Shown: positions 8,926 to 17,118 of the stretch, piece by piece
Position numbering within the stretch: position 1 is the first letter of the stretch
Layout: each line of letters opens with the position of its first letter
Source of the DNA: UBA1366 sp047602575
GTDB lineage: Bacteria > Bacillota > Clostridia > Oscillospirales > Ruminococcaceae
DNA length: 64,000 bases
NCBI GenBank assembly: GCA_047602575.1
Contig: JASGGY010000008.1
Span: forward strand, 1-64,000
Direction of reading: 5' to 3'
Position numbers and translations under genes: made by a program
The notes under the pieces: generated by a model
The model's database searches: none
Told to the model about the DNA's origin: nothing
The model's input: the letters and a program-made list of their open reading frames with translations, nothing else

Positions 8926-9225
8926 TGTGAAGCTGAGTAAAGCTCTTTCCGCACGCGCTTTACCAGTTTTAAGAGCGTTTCCATACATTTAAAAGCGGCA
9001 GACGATTTGTTGCTTTTTCTTTTTAACCCATGTGTGAAACCCCGTTTAAAAATTCGCAATTCCGTCAATATTAATTATTAACCATGCGGAACAGCATAAA
9101 AATTTTCGGAATATGAAGTTTACAATCATTCGATCATAATTGTTTTTGTAAATTATGATTTATAAACTTGCTATTTCGACAAACATATGCTAAACTGGAT
9201 TTATAAAATAAGCGAGGTGACAGTT
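8926..9225. other. Intergenic stretch without a supported gene
   Basis: 300 AT-rich bases between mmcQ and the second ATPase. No convincing coding frame. A weak promoter-like pair (TTGCTA, 17 bp, TAAACT near 9168-9196) precedes the ATPase. Nothing else recognised. Confidence 0.4.
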
Positions 9226-10425
9226 GTGATACAGCGAAAAGAATATCTTGAAAATCTTATCAGCTTTAAGGATAAAAATCTAATTAAAGCAATCACTGGT
9301 ATTAGGAGATGCGGAAAATCCACTATGTTTGAGCTTTATCAGGAGTATCTTTTGCAGAATAACGTTGGCAGAGAGCAGATACATTCGGTGAATTTGGAGG
9401 ATGGTGATTACCGCGCTATTCGCACCGCGGAGGAGCTTTACGAGTACGTAAATGAGCGTCTAATTGCCGACAAAATCAATTATGTTTTTCTTGATGAAGT
9501 TCAGCAGGTTGAGGATTTTCAAAGGGCTGTCGATTGGCTTTATGTGAAGAAAAATGTTGATTTGTACATCACTGGCTCAAACGCTTATCTGCTGTCTGGC
9601 GAGCTGGCAACATTGCTTTCGGGGCGATATGTGCAGATGAAAATGCTTCCGTTGTCGTTCAGGGAGTATATTTCTGCGTTCCCTGACAATCATAACACCG
9701 CTCAACTCTATATGAATTATCTGTCAAACAGTTCGTTTCCGGGAACGCTTGAGCTTGAACGCAAGCAGGATATCCGTGCATATCTTGAAGGAATATACAA
9801 TACAATTCTGCTCAAGGACATCGTAACGAGAAAGAAGATTTCTGATTCGTCGATGCTCGAAAGCGTTGTGGAATTTATGTTTCACAATATTGGAAATCTT
9901 TGTTCGTCAACGAAAATCGCAAATTCCATGACATCAGCCGGTCGAAAAATCAGTGTGCCGACGGTGGAAAGTTATCTGTCCGCATTGGCTGACAGTTACA
10001 TTTTGTACAAGGCTGGCAGGTATGATATTAAGGGCAAGCAGTACCTTTCAACCGGTGCGAAATACTATGTTGCAGACATTGGGCTGCGATATTTTCTGCT
10101 TGGCACGCGACATACTGACATGGGTCATGTTCTTGAGAATATCGTGTATTTGGAACTTTTGCGGCGTGGCTATGAGGTCTATGTGGGCAAATCCGGCGAT
10201 GCTGAGGTGGATTTTATTGCAATCAACAGCAAGGGCGAGGAGTATTATCAGGTGTCACAGACGGTTCTTGAGCCTACAACGCTAAAGCGAGAATTGTCCG
10301 CACTTGATTCCATAAACGATCATAATCCAAAGTTTCTTTTAACTATGGACTACACGCCGTTTACATCGCATAACGGGATTAAACAGATAAATGTGTTGGA
10401 GTGGTTGGTGAGTGAGGATATATAA
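9226..10425 (+). CDS. AAA-family ATPase with DUF4143 domain (second subtype)
   Basis: 399 residues starting at GTG (MIQRKEYLENLISF...), which fits the family N-terminus and has GCGAGGTG seven bases upstream; a longer in-frame ATG at 9187 is less likely. Walker A TGIRRCGKST (about 24-33), Walker B YVFLDEVQ (about 95-102), sensor ITGSNAYLLSG, and an arginine-rich SGRYV motif. The C-terminal DUF4143 part has YVADIGLRYFLLG, ENIVYLELLRRGYEVYVGK and AEVDFI. It belongs to a different subgroup from the ATPase at 6961-8253. Function unknown. Confidence 0.88.
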   Translation: MIQRKEYLENLISFKDKNLIKAITGIRRCGKSTMFELYQEYLLQNNVGREQIHSVNLEDGDYRAIRTAEELYEYVNERLIADKINYVFLDEVQQVEDFQRAVDWLYVKKNVDLYITGSNAYLLSGELATLLSGRYVQMKMLPLSFREYISAFPDNHNTAQLYMNYLSNSSFPGTLELERKQDIRAYLEGIYNTILLKDIVTRKKISDSSMLESVVEFMFHNIGNLCSSTKIANSMTSAGRKISVPTVESYLSALADSYILYKAGRYDIKGKQYLSTGAKYYVADIGLRYFLLGTRHTDMGHVLENIVYLELLRRGYEVYVGKSGDAEVDFIAINSKGEEYYQVSQTVLEPTTLKRELSALDSINDHNPKFLLTMDYTPFTSHNGIKQINVLEWLVSEDI

Positions 10426-10461
10426 TTTCATCTTATACTAATTCACGATTAAAAAGCGTCT

Positions 10462-10507
10462 AAAAATTGCGGCAAAACCTATAATCTATGGGTTTGTCGC
10501 GATTTTT
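10462..10507. terminator. Hairpin terminator after second ATPase
   Basis: AAAAATTGCGGCAAAACC (10462-10479) pairs with GGTTTGTCGCGATTTTT (10491-10507). A very similar hairpin occurs at 13321-13369. Confidence 0.75.
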
Positions 10508-10613
10508 CGCAGTGATTTTATGAGCGAAATAGTATTATTCACGCAAAAATCTCTTATCAATTTTCCGTTCACATTAATACCGCCGTCGCAACGTGCTTTG
10601 TTCTTGAAAGCAC

Positions 10614-10643
10614 ATTATGATAACACCGCACCATTAAAATTAA
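10614..10643. repeat. 30-bp intergenic repeat, copy 2
   Basis: Second copy of the element at 8383-8412, three mismatches in 30. The surrounding 10508-10686 holds no supported gene. Confidence 0.55.
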
Positions 10644-10686
10644 TTGCCATTTATTATACATGAAAAATATCGGACGAAATCGACAT

Positions 10687-11571
10687 TCATTCCATATTCC
10701 AAAAATAATCCGCATTGGTTGTATACTGCACAACCTTTGGATATCCGGCAACAGAATATCCGCACGGAATCAGTTCGATTTCCGAAAGAATTGAATCCGT
10801 ATCGTTCAGCCTATAGTTTGTATTTAATCGCAGGGTGTTTTTGGACATATACTCTATATAATTATCGTAGCTGAAAGCCTCTGCGTTGTATGATGCATCT
10901 GCGTTCGGGTAAAAGTGCCTTCCGTTAATGATTCCTTCACGAAGCTGTGCCAGGGAAACATATTTTCCGTTATCGTCCGTAAAATACAGCCGATATGTCG
11001 GGTCGAGCATAATTCTTTCGCCTGACGGCATCAGACAATCAACCACAACATGGCAGTCGGAAAAGGGCTCTTCATAAGGCTTACATGTCACATGTCTGGC
11101 TTTTATTCCGTTGATTCGCAACAGCTCTGCCAGCATCAGCGACAATCCTCTGCAATTTGTTCTTAAATCTGTTTTCTCACAGCTCGAAATAATGCCTGTT
11201 AAACTGTGGCTGCCTTTTATAGCGGCGTTGCCGATATGCTTAAAGTTGTCACACACAAAGTCAAGCATGGCAAACACAATATCGTCCTTGTTTTTGAAAT
11301 TTTCACTGCGATAGCGCGCGTAATTATATTTCAATAAAATCTCTGGGGCAGGGTTTTTCAAAACAATATAAGCGTGATGCCTGATTGCAACCTCATTGTT
11401 GTCGTACCCGCTGTATTTTCTAAGAATCTCAATGCGTGTTTCTGTTGGAACGTTTTTTAGAATTTTTCGCTTTCTTGTCTTAAAAAATATATAAACAGCT
11501 GTTCCGATTGATATGCTGATGAACCCTTCAACTATCATTTTAAAACAAAGCCATATCCTTTCACCGATCAT
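10687..11571 (-). CDS. Membrane-anchored transglutaminase-like protein
   Basis: 294 residues. A single hydrophobic helix near the N-terminus (about 14-30) followed by Lys/Arg-rich KTRKRKILK suggests a membrane anchor. The C-terminal half carries a transglutaminase-like (papain fold) triad: Cys140 in RTNCRGLSLML, His174 in SDCHVVVD, Asp190 in IMLDPTYRLYF. Such domains act as proteases or amide-transfer enzymes; the substrate is unknown. No strong ribosome site precedes the first ATG; an ATG at about residue 12 (MIVEGFIS) is an alternative start. Standalone gene. Confidence 0.75.
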   Translation of the reverse strand: MIGERIWLCFKMIVEGFISISIGTAVYIFFKTRKRKILKNVPTETRIEILRKYSGYDNNEVAIRHHAYIVLKNPAPEILLKYNYARYRSENFKNKDDIVFAMLDFVCDNFKHIGNAAIKGSHSLTGIISSCEKTDLRTNCRGLSLMLAELLRINGIKARHVTCKPYEEPFSDCHVVVDCLMPSGERIMLDPTYRLYFTDDNGKYVSLAQLREGIINGRHFYPNADASYNAEAFSYDNYIEYMSKNTLRLNTNYRLNDTDSILSEIELIPCGYSVAGYPKVVQYTTNADYFWNME

Positions 11572-11580
11572 CCGATCATC

Positions 11581-11764
11581 TGTTTAAGAAGTTTGGGTTA
11601 CGCAAACAGCAGCAAGGAACCGGCGTGATCCCCGACGGCGATCTGATGGAGTAAACCACTGCCTCATGGCCCTGGTACAAGACCTGGAGCGACTGCTTCG
11701 CTTGACCGAGGATTACAGCAACAATTCTGCGCTGAAAAGGTTGTGTGGGGTGAGTGAGGAGTAG
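11581..11764 (+). pseudogene. Decayed gene remnant
   Basis: Two coding-like plus-strand stretches lie in different frames: one reading LFKKFGLRKQQQGTGVIP to a stop near 11655, then another reading CLMALVQDLERLLRLTEDYS to a TAG at 11762-11764. Together they look like the C-terminal end of a protein broken by a frameshift. Family not recognised. Confidence 0.35.
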
Positions 11765-11832
11765 GCGCACATGCTTCATCGTTTTTTGCACCAATAGGAA
11801 ATTTGATTAAGTGTTATAAAAAAATAAGTCAG

Positions 11833-12483
11833 TTATTCTTCCCTAAAAAGCACCTTATGTTCAGCCGTTTTCAATACCGCATCATTCGTCTCATGCAAAC
11901 TGATGCTTCTTGATCGCGATTTCAAATACCGATACACTTCGGTATAAGGGAAATAAGCTTCTTCAATAAAACTGTTAAAGATGCGCCCTTTTTTGATTGC
12001 TTCTTTGGATCTCGCACTGGTTAATTCATAAAATTTATGATTATCCGTTTCTTTGGGAACAATTTCTACGGCTAAATCAATATCTCCTAGCTTTTCTGTA
12101 TCACGTAGATAACTACCGAAAAGAATAACCTCTTTCACCTTGTATAAATAGTATTCATTCCTATTTACTTCTTGAACTCTTTCTAAAAACTCCGCAAGTT
12201 TCTTTTCGGCGGTCTTTCTAAGTATAGGCTTTGCAGCTGAAGCTATCCCCAGTGCATTTCCTTTTATTGTGTTTTTCCACAACTGTATATCCTGTAATTT
12301 TCTTTCTTTTTCAACATACCCTTCTGCTTCAAGCTTAATTAAGATATCGTCTGCTTTTTCCTTACCCAAGTTAAAAAACAACATCAGATCTTCAACATCC
12401 CAGTTATTAAAAAACTTTTTGAAAAACGACCTGAACTGCATAATTGGCAAATCAAACAGACTATCATTACTGTTAATCGTCAT
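11833..12483 (-). CDS. HTH plus MNT-type nucleotidyltransferase
   Basis: 216 residues. The N-terminal 60 residues resemble a winged-helix (LFFNLGKEKADDILIKLEAEGYVEK). The C-terminal half is a minimal nucleotidyltransferase: ILFGSYLRDTEKLGDIDLA (about 120-138) contains the GS motif and the DxD metal ligands (Asp134, Asp136). MNT domains often act as antitoxins or AMP-transferases, usually beside a HEPN partner; no HEPN gene is adjacent here. Another reading is a winged-helix-fused regulator acting alone. Confidence 0.8.
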   Translation of the reverse strand: MTINSNDSLFDLPIMQFRSFFKKFFNNWDVEDLMLFFNLGKEKADDILIKLEAEGYVEKERKLQDIQLWKNTIKGNALGIASAAKPILRKTAEKKLAEFLERVQEVNRNEYYLYKVKEVILFGSYLRDTEKLGDIDLAVEIVPKETDNHKFYELTSARSKEAIKKGRIFNSFIEEAYFPYTEVYRYLKSRSRSISLHETNDAVLKTAEHKVLFREE

Positions 12484-12647
12484 AATATAACCCCCATATC
12501 AAAATATAAATTTCTTATAGTAGCAAATGCAATAAGCACCCCTTGCTCGTGCAAATGTAGGAACACATTGACGGTATATGTGCTAATTGTTTTGTCACAC
12601 ATTAACAGCGTGTTATCAAGGTCGGTGACAATCATTTTTACAAGCAT
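12480..12647 (-). pseudogene. HAD-superfamily hydrolase N-terminal fragment
   Basis: MLVKMIVTDLDNTLLMCDKT matches the start of Cof-type HAD phosphatases, with catalytic motif I DLDNT. The homology runs to LIAFATIR (normally FATARP) and then ends in unrelated residues and a stop, so more than 80 percent of the protein is missing. Decayed gene abutting the nucleotidyltransferase. Confidence 0.65.
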
Positions 12648-12787
12648 CACAGCGCCTTTTTTCTGACATAGAATATTTGGAGATCTCTCGTCTAGAGCAT
12701 TAATTTGTCCGCTGTAACTTTTACAATAAATTATACCACATAATCTGTAAGAAAGCAAGAATAAAAGAACATATGTGCGAAATTTAT

Positions 12788-12858
12788 TTGACAATACAAG
12801 TTTTAAAGTGGTATAATTAAACTAGGGGCTTGACTAGATTAGCAGAAAAAGATATACT
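12788..12858 (+). promoter_or_regulatory. Two tandem promoters at the IS1595-type left end
   Basis: TTGACA (12788-12793), 18 bp, TATAAT (12812-12817) lies outside the element. TTGACT (12830-12835), 17 bp, TATACT (12853-12858) lies inside the presumed terminal repeat. Both read into the truncated transposase. Confidence 0.65.
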
Positions 12859-13140
12859 GTAAACGGTGATGAAATCAGTGGAAAACAAATATGCTAATCG
12901 TTCGAAAATTTCTGAAGCGAAATTTCGGGAAATAATTAAGTATTTTGCCCTCGATTTAACGGCGACACAAATCGCTTTTCTGACCAACTTGAATCGCAAT
13001 ACTATCAACCGATATACAATAGAAATGCGAAGAATCATTCATCGTCACTGCAATGAAATTCAACGAATAGAAGCGGGCGAAATAGAGTGCGATGAAAGTT
13101 ATTTCGGACCGCGCAGGATTAAAGGCAAACGCGCTCGTGC
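12825..13140 (+). mobile_element. 5' fragment of an IS1595-family insertion sequence
   Basis: GGGGCTTGACTAGATTAGC at 12825 resembles, from memory, the terminal repeat of IS1016-group IS1595 elements. It is followed by the transposase 5' part. The right part of the element is missing; the sequence switches to the 3' end of an mmcQ gene near 13133-13146. Confidence 0.65.
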
Positions 13141-13174
13141 AGCAGCCGCACTTCAATACCATCAGTCTGGATAG
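12869..13174 (+). pseudogene. Truncated IS1595-family transposase
   Basis: About 90 residues of transposase N-terminus: a zinc-less HTH region (FALDLTATQIAFLTNLNRNT) followed by GEIECDESYFGPRRIKGKRAR, the start of the ISXO2/DDE-like catalytic domain, with the first catalytic Asp in CDESYFG. The reading frame then enters the mmcQ 3' segment out of frame and stops. The rest of the catalytic domain is absent, so the protein is non-functional. Confidence 0.8.
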
Positions 13175-13280
13175 TATTGTTCCCGACGAGGAACTCCTGC
13201 AGATGGTTGACCATGCTTATGACATGGTGGTGACGAAGCTTTCGAAGTATGTGTGGGCGGAGTTGAGTCGGGCGGAGTGA
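13137..13280 (+). pseudogene. 3' fragment of a second mmcQ/yjbR gene
   Basis: In a different frame from the transposase, this reads LVQQPHFNTISLDSIVPDEE to ...WAELSRAE, matching the last 47 or so residues of the MmcQ protein at 8536-8925 (shared QQPHFNT, PDEELLQMV, EELSRAE-like end). The 5' part is replaced by the IS1595 fragment. Confidence 0.8.
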
Positions 13281-13320
13281 TGTGAAACCGAGTAAGACGA
13301 ATTCACTCTTGAAAAGTTGT

Positions 13321-13369
13321 AAAAAATCGCGACGGCCCTATGAATGAAAGGCTTTGCCGCGATTTTTTA
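13321..13369. terminator. Hairpin terminator
   Basis: AAAAAATCGCGACGGCCCT (13321-13339) pairs imperfectly with AGGCTTTGCCGCGATTTTTT (13349-13368). It separates the mmcQ fragment from the convergent res gene and resembles 10462-10507. Confidence 0.7.
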
Positions 13370-13432
13370 GATGTTTTAAGAGTGGATAAGTATAAAACTG
13401 TTTGTAGACTGCATTTATTCGTCTGTCTGCCC

Positions 13433-16222
13433 TTAATTCCTTACCAGATTCCAAAGCGCATCGTAACTATCCACCACGTCATATTTGATGTTCTCACCGC
13501 TGATGGCGCGGAAATGTTCGCGGGCGCAGTGTGCTTTTGCTTTCTCAATGTCGCGCAGTTGAAAAGACGACATATTGCCCTTTGTCTCGGCGATATAATA
13601 AATATGTTTCACCTTGCCCTCATAGAAAGCAATCGCCCAGTCAGGATTGTACTTGCCGACGGGAGTGCTGATATAAAAGCCGCGCGGCAGCTTCACATAA
13701 ACCTCGACCTCTTGGCTGTGCGCTTCGAGTTCGGCGGCAAATTTTTGCTCGTTGGTGGAATCGTAGATAACATAATCGTACAGATGGCGCTTTGCCTCCA
13801 TAGCATTTACGCCCAATGCACCCTTTTTCAGGTCAGGCTCTGTGAAGATATCGGTGCTGAAGATCTCGGTCAGTTTGTCATATTCGATGTGTTCAATGAT
13901 TGCCGTCGCCTTCTGCTCGTTAATGATGTTGGCAGCATGGGTCATGTATGCTTCGGGGTTGTTGCCAAACTGGTCAAAGACCGTTTTTTCGATGCCGGTT
14001 AAAATTGTGACCACGGCCTTACGTGTCAGCCCGGTTTCACCGACAATTTTTCCAACAAGGTCGTATCGGACCGAACTGCTCGCCGTCATCGCTGTGTAAG
14101 GCGATGCTTCCTCGCGCACCGTATCGGCACGGACAAAGCCCTCTCCCGAAAGAAGCTGGTCTTTAGAAGTCAGCGTCTTTGCCTGTTCGCCCTGCTCGAC
14201 CTTGAAGTAGATTTTGGACACGCGAAGTCGCTTGTTCAGTTCGGAGATTGACTTCTTGACCAGTTCCGTTTCGTCAAACCCGACGGTGTAGTAGCTTCTG
14301 CCATTGATGCGCGACCACAGTTCTTGGAAGGCGCGGCTGTTCAGCTTTGATTGATCAAGCGTAACCTCCACGTTGTTCTTGCGGGCATTTTCCGGCTTGT
14401 TTGCATTTGGGTCATACACGGAATCAAGCACGGCAATTATATCGGCGGCGCTGCCTTCCGCTTCCGCCGGCACTTCCAGCGTGCCGTTTTTCTTTGCTTC
14501 GTAGTATTTTTCGGTAAGTTCGCCACGCTTCACATAGCCGTTTTCGATTAGGCTTTCATGAATGATTGTGGCAATGTCTTCGCCGAATTTCTCGGTAAAC
14601 AGCTGCGCATCGACCTTGCGCGGACGATCGGCAACCGCTTCGGCAATTTCGCTCTGCAAGCTCTTGGCGAAGCTGTCATAGCTTTCGTTGGCGATAACGG
14701 TTAGAACATTCACATTGTGTATTTCGCTGCGGGTGAGCACGTTCTCATCCATGCGTTCACCGTACTGGTTGACGGCAAGGCGCAGACCGCGTCCGACTTC
14801 CTGACGTTTGCGGACGTCACTGCCGCTTTGCGGATATGCCGGAGAGGTACTCCAAATATTCCGGCGTGTCGTGAAAAGTCTGCTGCATATTGCCGACGAT
14901 GGAATTGTACTCTTCCTCGAAACTCTCAGCGTAAGTGCCACCCGTTGAATTGCCGTGATCGTCGTATTGTTTGTACTTCGCCACCTCATCGATAAAGAAC
15001 AGCGACAGAACCTTTATGCCCTTTGCGAAAAGCTGACGTTCCCGCTCGATATGGGAGAGGATGGTTTCCCGTATCTGAATGCAGCGGAGCTGTTCCTCGC
15101 TGACCGAACCGATCACATCGCCCGCAAACAGCTTCTTGCCGTTGGTAAATTCAACAGATGAATCTCTGCCGTCAATCCGCAGGATAGTGTATCCGTCCTT
15201 ATACTCAGCGAGTTCGCCGGAGTTATCGAACAGGTTGTAACTTTCAGGGACAGTTCGTGAAACTTTTCCGACACCCGTGCCTCTTTTTATGTCAAACTCA
15301 ATCGTAGCGGTCGGGTTGCCTTTGGAAAGGTTAATGCTCTGCACATATACATAGCCCTCCGTGGCGGTGCTGCCCGAAACGGAGATGCCTTTGACGGCTA
15401 TCTTCTTTACAAGCCGTTTGTTGTAGGCTTCCAGCGCGTCAAGACGGTAAATCATGTTGTAAACGCTGTCGGATTTGTGTGTTGCCGAATACCGAAGCGT
15501 GGCAAGGGGAGAGAACTCTTTGAGCCGCTCTTTGGTTGCCGCACCTTCCACGGACTGCGGTTCGTCGATAATCAGAATCGGGTTCGTCTTTGCCAGAATG
15601 TCAATCGGGCGGCGGGAGCGGAACTCATCGAGCTTCATATAGATGCGCCGCGCGTCCTTTCCACGGGCATTGAACGCTTGGCTGTTGATAATCATCACAT
15701 TAATCGCACTGTCGGAAGCGAAACGGTCAATCTCCGTTAGCTGCTTGGAATTGTAGATAAAGAAGCGGATTTTCTTGCCGTAGTCCTCGGTGAAATGCTC
15801 CTCCGTCATTTGGAAGGACTTATAAACGCCCTCACGGATAGCGACGCTCGGAACGACAACAATGAATTTACTCCACCCGTAACGCTTGTTGAGTTCGTAC
15901 ATTGTCTTGATATAGGTATAGGTCTTGCCAACGCCGGTTTCCATTTCAACGGTCAGGTTAAACCGACCTTCCAACTTTTCAGACGGCTTGATTTGCCTGG
16001 CACGCTGAATGGCGCGGATATGATCCAGAATTTTGTCGTCGCTGATTGCCACAGGTGCATTATTAAATCCGGTAAAGCCCTGCCCCGTGTAAAACTCATA
16101 TGCTTCATGATGCCGGGGTCTATCCGATAGGTGGGTGCGTGGAACGGATGCCCCGCAAACACATCGCAAACGGCAGTCGCAGCGTCCGCTTGAAAAGGCT
16201 GATGTCTGAATTGTAATTTCAT
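13433..16222 (-). pseudogene. res: Type III restriction enzyme Res subunit, broken
   Basis: The start MKLQFRHQPFQADAA (ATG 16222, overlapping the fic stop as ATGA) is the normal Res N-terminus. Near 16100 the reading shifts frame and continues with helicase motif I METGVGKTYTYIKT, DEAD-type IIDEPQSVEG and LRYSATHK. Near 14822 the frame shifts again at EYLEYLSGI and resumes at SDVRKRQEVGRGLRL. The stretch that should hold the SHSALREGWDNPN helicase motif (roughly 100 or more residues) is missing. The C-terminal nuclease core is present (YNPDWA...IAETKG). Type III Res translocates on and cleaves unmethylated DNA in complex with Mod; as read, this copy cannot. Confidence 0.85.
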
Positions 16223-17118
16223 TCGCCGTCACTCTCCGTAATCTCGTTTTCCTGCTCATAATAGTAGGAATAATCTACGCCTTTCATAAACATTTCACGG
16301 TCGTTAATCCTGTCTGTCAAAGCGGATTGTAATAAGTCTTTTATCATTCCGGAATCAGACACGCTTTTTTCCATTGCTTGAAGATAGTCTTTTTTATTGA
16401 TTTTGCTCCAATCCACACACTTTTTCATGTTCTTTTTTAGAATTAGGTCGAGCCAAATGCGCATGCTTCTGCCGTTGCCCTCCATAAAAGGATGCGCAAC
16501 ATTCATCTCCACATATTTGTCAGCAATTTCATCAAAAGTGCTTTCGGGCATTTTTTCAATTTTTTTCAGAGTTTCGGGCAAGAATCGAGCCATTGCAAAT
16601 TGAAAGCCGCCTTTTGCAATGTTGAGCGTTCTGATTTTCCCTGCAAAGTCATACAGTCCGCCGAATAAATAGCCGTGAATCTGTTGCAAGCCTTTCACCG
16701 TACCGACCTCAATTGTATCAAACATTGAACTGTCGAAAAGGGCATATGCTTTGGATTTGCTCTTTTCGTCAATCGTTTCATCACTGTACGTGAACCATTC
16801 GATAAATCGATTTGCCTGTTTGCTTGGAAAAATTTTAGCAATTTTGATAATTCCGTCATTATCAAACGTATCTGTCAGATATTTTTTTCCATCAGCAGAC
16901 ATCAATTTCAGTTGGTTAGCGATACTAACCAACTCGTTGTTGTCTTTTTTTAATTTTGTCTTCAAGTATTTCCAATAATTTCTGTTCTTATTGTAATCAT
17001 CCTCGCCGCGCAAAACGCCGATAATGTCCAATACCGAAAACCACCATTTGGATTTTTCATCATCCCAAACGGCACGGACTTCCTTTTCGTCAAAAAAACG
17101 AATTGAGATTTTACTCAA
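16219..17118 (-). CDS. BRO-N-like domain fused to Fic domain
   Basis: 299 residues. The N-terminal about 110 residues (FFDEKEVRAVWDDEKSKWWF, then VLDIIGVL) look like the BRO-N/DinD-type domain common in phage and mobile-element proteins. The C-terminal Fic domain has the complete motif HPFMEGNGRSMR (209-220), so AMP-transferase activity is expected. The start is TTG directly after the mod TAG, with AAGGGTGA upstream; the stop overlaps the res ATG. It is therefore translationally coupled inside a type III R-M operon. No clear (S/T)xxxE(G/N) inhibitory helix was seen. Fic genes inside R-M loci suggest an abortive or regulatory role (inference). Confidence 0.85.
   Translation of the reverse strand: MSKISIRFFDEKEVRAVWDDEKSKWWFSVLDIIGVLRGEDDYNKNRNYWKYLKTKLKKDNNELVSIANQLKLMSADGKKYLTDTFDNDGIIKIAKIFPSKQANRFIEWFTYSDETIDEKSKSKAYALFDSSMFDTIEVGTVKGLQQIHGYLFGGLYDFAGKIRTLNIAKGGFQFAMARFLPETLKKIEKMPESTFDEIADKYVEMNVAHPFMEGNGRSMRIWLDLILKKNMKKCVDWSKINKKDYLQAMEKSVSDSGMIKDLLQSALTDRINDREMFMKGVDYSYYYEQENEITESDGE

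Noticed and set aside
13433..16259. Two separate helicase-like genes
   Set aside because: They are consecutive parts of one Res protein in different frames, with the expected motif order.
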